64,000 nucleotides of DNA from Arthrobacter terrae. GTDB lineage: Bacteria; Actinomycetota; Actinomycetes; Actinomycetales; Micrococcaceae. The stretch covers positions 124,001-188,000 of the forward strand of contig NZ_JADNYM010000005.1 of NCBI RefSeq assembly GCF_015708085.1, written 5' to 3'. This document shows, in pieces, positions 49,304 through 58,329 of the stretch (position 1 is its first letter; each line of letters starts with the position of its first letter). A program made the translations under genes and the position numbers. The notes under the pieces were generated by a model. That model was not told the DNA's origin, did no database searches, and saw only the letters and a list, made by a program, of their open reading frames with translations.

Positions 49304-50316
49304 CCACTGACACCACCACCCGCCAGCCTAAAGGCGTACCAGTCGGCGGGCAGTTCGCCGCTACGGCACATTCTGACTCGGTAGCAGCACTGGAACGGCC
49401 TGCTATCGAAGACCTGACCTTCAGCCATAACGATGACGAGTATGAGATCGAACGCGATGGTAACGGCCGCTACACGATTTACTCCGACGAGAGTGAGGTC
49501 GCCTCGTTCACCTACGACGCGGACCCTGCCGACCGGTCGGCGCTGGAGACCGCTGCTGTCGCCGCACTGACCGAACAGAATGAACGCCTCAAGCTGGTCA
49601 CCTCCCCCGGCGCCCGTGTCCTGTGGACTGATCCGGACGGCTGCGCGGTCCATCCCGGAAAGGTGGTTGCCGCCGAAGGCGAAATCGTCACGGTGGCTCT
49701 GACTTCCGGCGGAGAAGCTGAAGTATTCGGTAACGAACTCACCGTCGATGAGGCTGCCACCTCAAAGCATCGGGATGCGATCTCACCGATTGACACCCCG
49801 GTTGTCTGGACTGACCCGTCCACCGGCAAGAAACATCACGGCCGGTCCCTTGGCTCCATTGGCGGTGACAACTTCGCTATCCAGATCCCGTTCGCCGGCA
49901 GAGGGTTCAGCGCAGCCAAAGCTCATGATCTCGAACTGGCTGCCGCCGGACCTCCTGCGCCGCCGGTGAAGTTTACTGAGCCGAACCGGAAAATCCGGGG
50001 GCACAACTTTTACGCCCCCAAAGCGGTCCTGTCCAAGGTACCTGCCCTGGGTGCAACGGAAGACACCCCGCTGGAGGAGAAAAAGTTCCACCTGCACTAT
50101 TTCACCGGCGGAGCCGCCAACTGGTACATCGCAGAATACGATCCCGCCACAGGTAAAGCTTTCGGACTGATGGACCCCTCCGGCCGCGGCGACGGCTCCT
50201 GGGGTTACGTCAGCCTTCCCGAGCTGGAAGCCTACAACCCGTCCGGGTACCGCGTCATCGAACGGGACTGCTACTTCTCCCAAGGCAACCTCGCCCACGT
50301 CACCCGCAACAACTGA
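49300..50316 (+). CDS. Tagged protein 7 with DUF2958-like domain
   Basis: 338 aa. Tag RQPKGVPVGGQFAATAH at residues 8-24. A beta-rich middle is followed by a C-terminal domain (residues about 230-310; GGAANWYIAEYDPATGKAFG, GSWGYVSLPELE) that matches the DUF2958 plan seen on many mobile elements. Starts inside the stop of the NUDIX gene. Confidence 0.68.
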   Translation: MTTDTTTRQPKGVPVGGQFAATAHSDSVAALERPAIEDLTFSHNDDEYEIERDGNGRYTIYSDESEVASFTYDADPADRSALETAAVAALTEQNERLKLVTSPGARVLWTDPDGCAVHPGKVVAAEGEIVTVALTSGGEAEVFGNELTVDEAATSKHRDAISPIDTPVVWTDPSTGKKHHGRSLGSIGGDNFAIQIPFAGRGFSAAKAHDLELAAAGPPAPPVKFTEPNRKIRGHNFYAPKAVLSKVPALGATEDTPLEEKKFHLHYFTGGAANWYIAEYDPATGKAFGLMDPSGRGDGSWGYVSLPELEAYNPSGYRVIERDCYFSQGNLAHVTRNN

Positions 50317-50340
50317 TCCGCCGGCCAGGAGCATTCCGTT

Positions 50341-51555
50341 ATGAAGACAGACCCAAATCGTCAGCCCAAGGGTGTCCCGGTCGGCGGCCAATTCGCCGCC
50401 ACCACCCACAATGAAGCAGCGTTCACCCTGGCCAGTCCGGGACCGGCGCTGCCTGAACTTGAAGCGTACGGGGAAATCCCGACACCCCTGAAAGGGCAAA
50501 CGCTCGAGACCGGGGAACCCGCTGAAGCTACCTTTGAGGGCTCCTACCGGGCGTATTTCCGCCCACTGGATGAGTACGAAACGAGCCACGGGCCGTTTAC
50601 AGGCCAGCAGCCGATCTCTGAAGCTGAGATTCTCGACCTTGCCGGTATCGGCGAGGAAAACCTGGGTCGCCACCGAGGCACCTCGCTCGAGCGTGACGAT
50701 GACACGGGCGAACCTGTCATTGTGGTCTATACGCGTAACGGCGGCGGCAACCGGGAATGCTGGCAGGATGACTGCGACGGCCAATGCACCGGCTGCATCC
50801 AGACCGACGCCATTCCCGCACTGCCCACCTACCTTCGAGACGAAGACGACGAGGGTGACAGAACCTACGCGAACAACTACTTTTGTCCTGTCGATGCGGC
50901 CACCGGCCGTGCCGCGCTCGAAGCCCAGGAGAGGCAGCAGCTGCTTGGCCGCCTCAAGTATTTCCGGGATGCCATCACCACCGGCAAGCAACCCCCGTGG
51001 TCTGTTTTGTCCCCTGTCCTGGCAGAATCGGAGAGGAACGATCTGCGGTACAAGCTGCAGAAGCTGCGCGAGCAGGCTGGTTACCGTGCCAGGGACCGGC
51101 GCTACGCTGACGCTGTGCAGGAAGCTCTCGGGAGCGGCGCCAATCTCCCAGCTTCCGGAATGGCACGGGTCCCGAGTGCGTACTACACCTACAACACCGC
51201 ACTGCAATACCAAGCCATAAAGGAAGCGGCGGCGACCACAGCCCGCTCCGAGGCGGAGACGCTTGCTGGTGAGCTGACGGGAGCGCTGCCGCCAGCGGTC
51301 ACCGCACTGGCCGTCGCAGAATATGACAGGCTCAGCGACAGCGCCACGAAACTAGAGGCCGGGGCCCTAGAGAGCAAGGAGAAACTCGCGGCCGCCGCGG
51401 CGGTGATGAAAAACTGGGCCGCACTTCAACACCGGGCTGCAGACGAAGCTGACGCAAAAGTAACCGAGGCGCAGAACATATTGAACAACTTCGACTGGTC
51501 AGCATCATTCCCTGGCGATACCAAAGACTGCCTGCCCCGTCCGACAGACTCCTGA
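50341..51555 (+). CDS. Tagged protein 8
   Basis: 404 aa. Tag RQPKGVPVGGQFAATTHNEA at residues 7-26. Middle region with a cysteine cluster (NRECWQDDCDGQCTGCIQ) that probably binds metal. Long helical/coiled-coil C-terminal half (residues about 190-390). AGGAG ribosome site. Confidence 0.66.
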   Translation: MKTDPNRQPKGVPVGGQFAATTHNEAAFTLASPGPALPELEAYGEIPTPLKGQTLETGEPAEATFEGSYRAYFRPLDEYETSHGPFTGQQPISEAEILDLAGIGEENLGRHRGTSLERDDDTGEPVIVVYTRNGGGNRECWQDDCDGQCTGCIQTDAIPALPTYLRDEDDEGDRTYANNYFCPVDAATGRAALEAQERQQLLGRLKYFRDAITTGKQPPWSVLSPVLAESERNDLRYKLQKLREQAGYRARDRRYADAVQEALGSGANLPASGMARVPSAYYTYNTALQYQAIKEAAATTARSEAETLAGELTGALPPAVTALAVAEYDRLSDSATKLEAGALESKEKLAAAAAVMKNWAALQHRAADEADAKVTEAQNILNNFDWSASFPGDTKDCLPRPTDS

Positions 51556-51564
51556 CCACCATCC

Positions 51565-51592
51565 AGCAGCCCCGGATTATTTCGGGGCTGCT
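51565..51592 (+). terminator. Rho-independent terminator
   Basis: Arms AGCAGCCCC / GGGGCTGCT, then CTGTTATC. Confidence 0.7.
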
Positions 51593-51604
51593 CTGTTATC
51601 CCGC

Positions 51605-51616
51605 AGCCGCACACAC
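51605..51616 (+). promoter_or_regulatory. Class-2 start element (gene at 51624)
   Basis: AGCCGCACACAC, 7 nt to the ATG. Confidence 0.65.
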
Positions 51617-51623
51617 TCCTGGT

Positions 51624-52133
51624 ATGAGCACAGACACGACCAATCGCCAGCCCAAAGGCATCCCGACCGGCGGTCAATTCGTCCCGACATCCCACACGGA
51701 ACCCGATCTGCACCTCGATCCGGTCAAATCTTCCCCTGAGGGCACCTGTTCAGAATGTGATGAAACCGTCGAAGATTTCCAGTCTGAACCCGGCCTCTGT
51801 GAAGGTTGTAACTCCGAACATACCTGCCGGGAATGCGGCAATCGAAATGATCTTGGCGGGTACGGTTACGACGGGCTATGCATCAATTGTGCCGACAAGG
51901 AATTTGACGATGAAGAAGACGAAGACAGCGACGTTGTGTGTGTCTTCGACCATGAGGGGGCCTCTATCCAGGTCGACCACTGCGGCGAGGATAATTACGC
52001 GCTCTACGACGAGGAAACCAACGAGCATCTCGCTGACTTTGAGTTTGTCGGTGATCCTGAAGATCATTCAGAACTGGAGGAGGAAGCCATCCAAGCCTTG
52101 AGGGTGGTTCGGACTGCACACAGAAGTGTATGA
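51624..52133 (+). CDS. Tagged protein 9 with zinc ribbons
   Basis: 169 aa. Tag RQPKGIPTGGQFVPTSHTEP at residues 8-27. Four CxxC-type pairs (GTCSECDE, GLCEGCNS, HTCRECGN, GLCINCAD) suggest two small zinc ribbons. Very acidic C-terminal half. Confidence 0.66.
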   Translation: MSTDTTNRQPKGIPTGGQFVPTSHTEPDLHLDPVKSSPEGTCSECDETVEDFQSEPGLCEGCNSEHTCRECGNRNDLGGYGYDGLCINCADKEFDDEEDEDSDVVCVFDHEGASIQVDHCGEDNYALYDEETNEHLADFEFVGDPEDHSELEEEAIQALRVVRTAHRSV

Positions 52134-52235
52134 CCACGAGCAACGCAGCACGACAGCCCGCGAAGGGATTTCAGTCTGTTCAGATGCTCCGCTTCCCGCT
52201 TCACTTCGCTGCGACGTCGAACATTGCCCACCGCG
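52130..52235 (+). pseudogene. Relic of a tagged gene start
   Basis: A degenerate start region: TGCACACAG, 6 nt, ATG, then MTTSNAARQPAKGFQSVQ, which begins like a tag (RQP-KG) and then loses it. Immediately followed by the copy B terminator-promoter block. Likely left by recombination between tagged genes. Confidence 0.45.
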
Positions 52236-52260
52236 GCCGGAAAATTCCCGACCACCGTCC

Positions 52261-52288
52261 AGCAGCCCCGGATTATTTCGGGGCTGCT
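52261..52288 (+). terminator. Rho-independent terminator
   Basis: Arms AGCAGCCCC / GGGGCTGCT, then CTGTTTTC. Confidence 0.72.
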
Positions 52289-52300
52289 CTGTTTTCCCGC

Positions 52301-52312
52301 AGCCGCACACAC
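52301..52312 (+). promoter_or_regulatory. Class-2 start element (gene at 52320)
   Basis: AGCCGCACACAC, 7 nt to the ATG. Confidence 0.65.
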
Positions 52313-52319
52313 TCCTGGT

Positions 52320-53303
52320 ATGAGCACAGACACGACCAATCGCCAGCCCAAGGGCATTCCTGTCGGCGGCCAGTTCGCCGCCACCACCCACTCCGACCCG
52401 GAGGTCCGGCTGCAGGTCTCCGCCGAACACCGGTCTGCCCTGGCCGAGATGGGTGCCGCATCACGTGCCGGGATCTCCCATACTTCTGCCACCTACGTTG
52501 CAACCCTGATGAAGAACAGCCCTGCCGCGGTCTGGGACGAGAACGCTGCAACCCTGGCGGCCGCCAACGGCTGCACGGTCGACGACATACGCAGCATCGA
52601 TGCTGTCTTCAACCGGGGTGAGCGACCGCTGGAGGTGACGGGGTCCGGTGATGATCTCCCCGACCTGCTCACTGCCGGCGGCCTTACCGGCCACCTCACC
52701 CCTTACACCGGGAGCCACCCGGATATCCCTGATAAGGCTTGGACGTATACCTCCGGCACCGGCCGTGAGCTGATACTCAGCCGCACCGAGGACGGGGGTT
52801 TCACTGTCTGGAACGATGACCCCGACGAGGATTACTCCTTCAGTGTCGAAACGATGCCCGGCGACGTCACTCCTGAGTCATCTGTCGAATCTGTTCAGGA
52901 TGTGCTGTGGAACCGTGCTGTGACCGACGCGAACTACAACATGACAGGCGGGCTTCAATCCGGGGATTTTTACGAACTTCGCGAGGTCACCCTCGACAAG
53001 GACTCGGAAGGAAACACCTTCGGCGAGGTCCTGGCCAGCAATGAGGACGGCATGTGGACCACGCTCCATCACGACTTCGCCACCGGCGCCACCACCGTTG
53101 ACCGCGACAATGAACGCCTGGAGGGCGCCGCTGCGGACTGGGAGATGGCAGCTGTTTTCGAGGGTCTGCACAGTGAACCATCCGACGGTGACTTCAACGT
53201 CCACGCAAAGAATGTGTTCGCCGGACTGCTCGCTGAGGCCGCCAAAGACCCGGACGCACCCCGTTGGGCAGCCCGGCACGCCGATAAGGATGACCGATCA
53301 TGA
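52320..53303 (+). CDS. Tagged protein 10
   Basis: 327 aa. Tag RQPKGIPVGGQFAATTHSDP at residues 8-27. Helical region, then a beta-rich domain with acidic loops. No family recognised. ATGA overlap with tagged gene 11. Confidence 0.65.
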   Translation: MSTDTTNRQPKGIPVGGQFAATTHSDPEVRLQVSAEHRSALAEMGAASRAGISHTSATYVATLMKNSPAAVWDENAATLAAANGCTVDDIRSIDAVFNRGERPLEVTGSGDDLPDLLTAGGLTGHLTPYTGSHPDIPDKAWTYTSGTGRELILSRTEDGGFTVWNDDPDEDYSFSVETMPGDVTPESSVESVQDVLWNRAVTDANYNMTGGLQSGDFYELREVTLDKDSEGNTFGEVLASNEDGMWTTLHHDFATGATTVDRDNERLEGAAADWEMAAVFEGLHSEPSDGDFNVHAKNVFAGLLAEAAKDPDAPRWAARHADKDDRS

Positions 53304-54022
53304 GCACAGAGTCACGTCAGCCCAAAGGGATCCCCGCCGGCGGCCAGTTCGCGGCCACCACCCACACCGAGCCTTCCCTCAGTCTTGCCGCCGCCCGCCC
53401 GGATCCGGAAGTCACGCCAACCAAGCCGGGGCGGCCGTACGAGCTGACCGACAACGGTGACGGCACATTCAATTACAGCGACGTCGGCGCCGAAACCACG
53501 CTCGAACACAAGGAGCCGGTCACCCGTACCGACATCCGCCGCGCACTCCGCTGCCCGCGAGGTCAAGGCCGCGTTGTGGACCTGGGACGGGTCCCCGGCC
53601 GGCGCAACTCACCACGGGATGACATCTATGAGGTCGTCGGACCGGAGTCCGGGGCACCCCTGGTTATCCGGATCCAGGACGGATTCCATGCCATACACGT
53701 CACATCTGGCAACGTCCAGGTGGAGGTCCTCGGCGGCTTCATGAGCACCGCTGGCCGCACCGTCGTTGAGGACGGCGCCCGCGCCGGAGTAGTCGTGGAC
53801 GATGACCACAGGTACACCATCGAGACCCGTGGCTCCGGCAGCGCCCGCGTGGCGCTGTCCACCCAATCAAACGTCGATGTCCGGGCAACCGGCACCGGCC
53901 AGATGTACGTCACCGGCGGCGGCCGCAGGTGCGAGATCCTGGCCAAGGACGGCGTCGTCGTCCACCAGGACGGGCCGGAGGAGGACCGGCTCCCGGTCCA
54001 GCGCCCCGCCATCTGGTGGTAG
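53300..54022 (+). CDS. Tagged protein 11 (beta-repeat type)
   Basis: 240 aa. Tag RQPKGIPAGGQFAATTHTEP at residues 6-25. From about residue 120 onward there are short repeating beta-strand units (NVQVEVLGG, RAGVVVDDD, NVDVRATGTG) that suggest a small beta-helix or roll. Resembles tagged protein 14 in the same region, including the PEEDRLPVQRPAIWW / DTDRIPYERPVY ends. Confidence 0.65.
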   Translation: MSTESRQPKGIPAGGQFAATTHTEPSLSLAAARPDPEVTPTKPGRPYELTDNGDGTFNYSDVGAETTLEHKEPVTRTDIRRALRCPRGQGRVVDLGRVPGRRNSPRDDIYEVVGPESGAPLVIRIQDGFHAIHVTSGNVQVEVLGGFMSTAGRTVVEDGARAGVVVDDDHRYTIETRGSGSARVALSTQSNVDVRATGTGQMYVTGGGRRCEILAKDGVVVHQDGPEEDRLPVQRPAIWW

Positions 54023-54032
54023 CCGCACACAG
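54021..54032 (+). promoter_or_regulatory. Class-2 start element (gene at 54040)
   Basis: AGCCGCACACAG, 7 nt to the ATG. It overlaps the TAG stop of tagged gene 11. Confidence 0.62.
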
Positions 54033-54039
54033 ATAAGGC

Positions 54040-54996
54040 ATGACCGAAAACATCGTGCGTCAGCCCACCGGCATCCCGGCCGGCGGGCAGTTCGCCGCCT
54101 CTGCCCACGCCGAACCCGTGATCACCCTGGCCCCGGCGTTCAGCTACGACCCCGAAGCCGTCGCCAAAGGTATCTTGAGCGATCTGCGGGACATCCAAGA
54201 GCTCTGGACTTCCGAGCTGTTCTACGACACGTACAACGCTGTCCGGGCCGGAAAGACCACATACGGGAAATTCTTGGGCGGGCTCATTGCCAAGAACCGC
54301 GGCGGCCGGTGTGAACACCACGAGCACGACCCAGGCCACTCCCCGGAGCGCTACTGCCACGACTGCCACATCGCCTTCATGGTGGAGGCCCGCACCAACC
54401 CCAAGCCCCTGCCCTCCCCGCGAGGTGTTATCCCGGGCCCGCCGCAGCATCACCACCTGACAAAGCAGCAGATCTCCTCGGACTACAACGAAAGCAATGG
54501 GGTCGAACAAACCACGACCGCTATGACCGGGGACCAGAAATTCGAAGCCGCAGTCCGTCGAATGTTCAAAGCACCCGAAGACGCCAACGTCGAAATCATC
54601 CAGGAAGAATACGAATCAGGGACCGACTGGACCCGCGAGACCTCCACCGAAATCACCGTCAAATGCGACGGCCGCGAAGCCGTGTACGAGTACTTGGGTG
54701 CCCTGATGACTGCACTTGATCAGGCAGAGCAGGACCCGGAGGAAATGGCGTTGCGCTTCATGCGCGCAACTTCCGGGCAACGGCCTTTGTTGAACGGCGT
54801 CGCCGCGGTGTACCTGAAAACCGGAGAGCACAGCGCCCCGAAGCCGGTGTTCGGAAAGATTCGAAATGTCTTCTCCGGCCGGGATGCGTCCATGGATTTC
54901 CTGCACACTGACGGCCGCCAAGAATACGTCCCAATGAACCGTGTCGCCTCCATTTTGGAAACCGACCAGTCCAGCATCTACGACGAAAGCGAATAG
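54040..54996 (+). CDS. Tagged protein 12
   Basis: 318 aa. Tag RQPTGIPAGGQFAASAHAEP at residues 7-26. A Cys/His cluster in the middle (RCEHHEHDPGHS, YCHDCHIAF) probably binds zinc. C-terminal domain of unknown type. Confidence 0.65.
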   Translation: MTENIVRQPTGIPAGGQFAASAHAEPVITLAPAFSYDPEAVAKGILSDLRDIQELWTSELFYDTYNAVRAGKTTYGKFLGGLIAKNRGGRCEHHEHDPGHSPERYCHDCHIAFMVEARTNPKPLPSPRGVIPGPPQHHHLTKQQISSDYNESNGVEQTTTAMTGDQKFEAAVRRMFKAPEDANVEIIQEEYESGTDWTRETSTEITVKCDGREAVYEYLGALMTALDQAEQDPEEMALRFMRATSGQRPLLNGVAAVYLKTGEHSAPKPVFGKIRNVFSGRDASMDFLHTDGRQEYVPMNRVASILETDQSSIYDESE

Positions 54997-55000
54997 GACC

Positions 55001-55660
55001 ATGACCCAGCAGCGCCACCCCGTGGGCATCCCAACCGGCGGCCAGTTCGCCGCTACAAACCATGCCGAGCCCGACATTGCCCTGGACTCAGTTTCAGCTG
55101 CCCGGCTGATCCTGCCGGACGACTCCTTCCTGGGCCAGCACGCCCGCTGCCCTGAAACCCGCCCTGCAGAATGGGTATTCGGCCAGGATGACTCCATCGA
55201 TGCCGCCGTCGGAACCGTCATGGACGGCCCGCTCTCCCGCGGAGTCGTCAACGCCCAACGCCGTAGCGCGTTCCACGCCTGGCATGACTGGGCAATGACC
55301 CGGGCATTGGAAACCAGAGACCCTGCCTTTGATGACTTCGTCATGGGGCTGCGCACCGGTGCCACTTCGCTGTACGAGCGTCGCATGGACCACTACAAGC
55401 CGTCTCTTGACCGGTTCAAGCACGGAGGCACCCCGGTCTACGTCGCTGACCATGCCCTGCAGATCTCCGGGACCAAACGTGCTTCCTTGGAGGACCGGGA
55501 GCATTGGCGCAAACTCCTCAAACGGACACCGAATGAGGCCTGGCACCGGGGACACCTCGCGGCTGGTCTCGTTCTTTCGGGTGCCGACGCGTACTGGGGT
55601 ATGCGCGACACCCCGGACGCTGCAGCGATCGGCGTGGCCACCCCGCCCTCCGCGGAGTGA
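55001..55660 (+). CDS. Tagged protein 13
   Basis: 219 aa. Tag RHPVGIPTGGQFAATNHAEP at residues 5-24. Helical body with several Trp and His (NAQRRSAFHAWHDWAM). No family recognised. Starts 4 bp after the preceding stop with only a weak ribosome site, so translation is probably coupled. Confidence 0.63.
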   Translation: MTQQRHPVGIPTGGQFAATNHAEPDIALDSVSAARLILPDDSFLGQHARCPETRPAEWVFGQDDSIDAAVGTVMDGPLSRGVVNAQRRSAFHAWHDWAMTRALETRDPAFDDFVMGLRTGATSLYERRMDHYKPSLDRFKHGGTPVYVADHALQISGTKRASLEDREHWRKLLKRTPNEAWHRGHLAAGLVLSGADAYWGMRDTPDAAAIGVATPPSAE

Positions 55661-55737
55661 GCTCAGCGCGGTTAGGTGATGCGTCCCTATCATCCTGAGC
55701 TCAGCGGATGCAGGCGGGGAGAGTGCGGGGCCTTGTC

Positions 55738-55748
55738 TACGCATGTCA
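55738..55748 (+). promoter_or_regulatory. Class-3 element upstream of nuclease 2
   Basis: CTACGCATGTC, shared with the elements upstream of 30067, 35197 and 47657; here it gives a leader before the GTG at 55796. Confidence 0.45.
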
Positions 55749-55795
55749 GTTGGTGACGACTATTCTGACCGCGATCGACCTGCACCGGGGGAACT

Positions 55796-57286
55796 GTGAT
55801 TACCCGCACGAGCCTTATCACCACATTGTCTGCCGCTGTTTTGGCCGGCTCCTTCCTGCTCCCGGCAGGGATGGCCGATGCCGCTCCTGCCGTGCATCCC
55901 GGACTCAGCGCTTCCCTCGCTTCAGTCATGCCGGCGTCCCAGACCCAGTACCTCAAATACTCCTGGAGTCCTTCGATCTATTCCCGGACCCCCACCAGCA
56001 AAGGAGATCAGTGGAAGGTGCTGTCATGGGACGACTACGTCTCCGCCGGATACCCCAAGCCTTCCCCTGCCGGCTTCATTCCTGGCACAACCGTTTACCA
56101 GTTCCCCGGGGACAGCACTATCTTTGTCTCACAGGACGGTCTCGAACATGCGCTCTCCTATCCCGAGTGGAAAGACATGGGCTTCCCCTCCCCCGGCACC
56201 CCAGCAAAAACACAGTACGTGAAATACCCCTGGGGTACGGCCATCTACTCACGGACCGTGTCTAAAGGCACCGTCCAGTGGAAACATTTGAGCCCTGCCG
56301 ATTACGCCAAGGCAGGACGCCCCGTTCCGGTCACGATCGTGTCGCTGATCCCTGACACCGCCGTGAACAAGTACAACTCAGACCCGACGCTGTGGGCTGA
56401 GCAGGATGGGATCAAGCATGCTCTCTCCTTCGCAGAATGGGGGTCTCTTGGTTCCCCGGCGCCAACGGTCCGCACCTCTGTCGAGGTGGCTTCATTCAAC
56501 GTCGACTCAGCATGGCGGCAGAAGACAGACCCGTCAATCCCTGCATGGGACCAGCGTGTCCAGGGCGTTGCAAGGATCATTAACACGGCCAAACCGGACG
56601 TGATCGGTATTCAGGAAGCCCCGACAATCACAATCGACACACGCACTTACACTCAGGCTGATGACATCCGCCGACAAACCTCATACGAGATGTACCAGGC
56701 ACCGGACGGGGCAACCATGCCCATCCCGATCCTGTACCGCGGCGGGCTCTTCGACCGCCTCGATGCTGGCTACAAAGTGTTCGAAAACCAGCCTTACCCG
56801 AACTACGGACGAGCCATGACTTGGGTGAAGCTGCGGTCGAAGGCGACCGGGGATGTGTTCTTCGTCTTCAACACGCACCTCATGGTCGGCGGCGACAAAC
56901 AGTCAGTTCGGGATAACGAGGCCAGGATGCTGGCTGCCGAAATACGGAAGGTGAATCCGTCCGGGCTGCCGGATTTTGTGACCGGGGATTTCAACGCCTC
57001 GGCTTCCAAAACCGCACCACAGACTCGTGAACTGGGGGTCCTGGGCTTCACGGATACTTACTCGGCGGCCGCTGACAAAATGCATCCCGAGATGAAAACC
57101 CATAACGGATACACACCGCCGCAGGTCGGCTCTTCACGCATTGATCAGGTCTACGCAGGCGGACGGACCAGCGATGACATGCGGGTTGATTATTGGGAGA
57201 ACTGGATGGCATATGGAAACCAGATCATCTGGGGACAGCAGCCTTCTGATCACGACATGATCTACACACGGGCGAGCTTCAAATAG
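55796..57286 (+). CDS. Secreted EEP-family nuclease 2 with N-terminal repeats
   Basis: 496 aa. Sec signal peptide (about residues 1-30), then two tandem repeats of about 80 residues, each with YxKYxWxxxIYSRT ... W...L...DY ... ALSxxEW. The DNase I-fold catalytic domain follows (ASFNVDSA, VIGIQEAP, VTGDFNAS, SDHDMIY) and is closely related to nuclease 1. The repeats may bind the cell wall or another surface. GTG start with GGGGG upstream. Confidence 0.82.
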   Translation: MITRTSLITTLSAAVLAGSFLLPAGMADAAPAVHPGLSASLASVMPASQTQYLKYSWSPSIYSRTPTSKGDQWKVLSWDDYVSAGYPKPSPAGFIPGTTVYQFPGDSTIFVSQDGLEHALSYPEWKDMGFPSPGTPAKTQYVKYPWGTAIYSRTVSKGTVQWKHLSPADYAKAGRPVPVTIVSLIPDTAVNKYNSDPTLWAEQDGIKHALSFAEWGSLGSPAPTVRTSVEVASFNVDSAWRQKTDPSIPAWDQRVQGVARIINTAKPDVIGIQEAPTITIDTRTYTQADDIRRQTSYEMYQAPDGATMPIPILYRGGLFDRLDAGYKVFENQPYPNYGRAMTWVKLRSKATGDVFFVFNTHLMVGGDKQSVRDNEARMLAAEIRKVNPSGLPDFVTGDFNASASKTAPQTRELGVLGFTDTYSAAADKMHPEMKTHNGYTPPQVGSSRIDQVYAGGRTSDDMRVDYWENWMAYGNQIIWGQQPSDHDMIYTRASFK

Positions 57287-57309
57287 CGGTATTCCGCCGA
57301 ACACCTGAC

Positions 57310-57340
57310 AGGACAGGCACCCGCTGGTGGTGTCTGTCCT
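57310..57340 (+). terminator. Hairpin terminator
   Basis: Arms AGGACAG(G)CAC / GTG(T)CTGTCCT, followed by GTTT. Confidence 0.6.
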
Positions 57341-57351
57341 GTTTCGGCGAC

Positions 57352-57363
57352 AGCCGCACACAT
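57352..57363 (+). promoter_or_regulatory. Class-2 start element (gene at 57371)
   Basis: AGCCGCACACAT, 7 nt to the second of two ATGs. Confidence 0.62.
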
Positions 57364-57370
57364 CATGAGC

Positions 57371-58000
57371 ATGAGCACAGATACAGTACGTCAGCCCAAG
57401 GGCATTCCTGTCGGTGGCCAGTTCGCCGCCACCATTCACGCTGAGCCGGGCATCGTCCTGGCCGGCGGCCGGGCCGAGTTTGTGGGCGAACGCCACCTTT
57501 ATCAGCGGGAGCTGGCGGCCCTTGCCGGACCTGATGCTGTCATCGAAGAAAAATACCCGGCCACCAAGTCGGAGGCCAGGCGCCTGTTGAAGAACACCCG
57601 TGGAGAAACTGGCAGAAAGATCCGGGTTGTTCGTCTGGATTACAGTAATGCCCCAGATTCCGAACTGTACGAACGGGTGGAGATTGTCGGACCGAAGGAT
57701 GGCCGACCCATCGTCGTCGACGTTGTCTCCGGTCTGCCGCGTCTGAAGGTTATGTCCGGGACGGCGATCGTGCGGATGCGCTCCAACTGGGGTAACGCGG
57801 TGGATGTCGGTCAGGGTGCTAAGGCGATCATCATCGCACCGGCAGAAACAAAAACCACTATTGAATGCGATAAAGGTGGTACGGCGATCCTGGTGAGTCC
57901 ATCGGCGAAGAACCGGTTGCGGCCGTTCGGTGACGGGGAAATCTTCGTGTCCACGGGCACGGATACCGATCGTATTCCGTATGAACGCCCGGTTTACTAG
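57371..58000 (+). CDS. Tagged protein 14 (beta-repeat type)
   Basis: 209 aa. Tag RQPKGIPVGGQFAATIHAEP at residues 7-26. The C-terminal half has repeating beta units (IVRMRSNW, AIIIAPAET, GTAILVSP, EIFVSTGTD), similar to tagged protein 11. The start is set by the fixed 7-nt spacing; an in-frame ATG 6 nt upstream is less likely. Confidence 0.66.
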   Translation: MSTDTVRQPKGIPVGGQFAATIHAEPGIVLAGGRAEFVGERHLYQRELAALAGPDAVIEEKYPATKSEARRLLKNTRGETGRKIRVVRLDYSNAPDSELYERVEIVGPKDGRPIVVDVVSGLPRLKVMSGTAIVRMRSNWGNAVDVGQGAKAIIIAPAETKTTIECDKGGTAILVSPSAKNRLRPFGDGEIFVSTGTDTDRIPYERPVY

Positions 58001-58329
58001 CCAGGACTGCCAAGTCGTGGGCCGTGGAGGAAGGTCACCGTTTCCGGGCAGGGACAGCGAAACTTCTCCGTGGACCTTGACGGTGACGGGGGCACACTCG
58101 ATCCCGACGATGAAGACGGGCACTTCGCCGATGAACTTTGAGCGCTTCCTTCAGTCTGTAGGGCTCCGGGACCTAGGGCTTGCGTGAATTGACTGCGGTC
58201 AAGGTGTCAACCTATCGTCCGGATGTGAATGAAGTTGCGGGCTAGTATCAAGGTCACCGCGAACTTATGCGGAACCTAGTCCGGGGGTTCCGCCAATACA
58301 AGTAGCATCCGGCGATACTTGGAGACGAA
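58001..58329. other. Intergenic stretch before the kinase insert
   Basis: Up to about 58140 one frame still looks coding (KVTVSGQGQRNFSVDLDGDG then acidic, ending at a TGA), possibly the tail of a lost gene. Beyond that, base composition changes and no feature is evident. Confidence 0.4.

Larger units (their letters stand above)
51554..51667 (+). repeat. Terminator-promoter-tag direct repeat, copy A
   Basis: About 114 bp covering a terminator, the class-2 element and the first codons of a tagged gene; repeated with few changes at 52250-52363. Confidence 0.8.
52250..52363 (+). repeat. Terminator-promoter-tag direct repeat, copy B
   Basis: Second copy of 51554-51667, offset 696 bp. Confidence 0.8.

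Noticed and set aside
57930-58187. 85-aa ORF across the end of tagged gene 14
   Set aside because: Mostly antiphase to a well-supported gene, with unnatural composition in the overlapping part.
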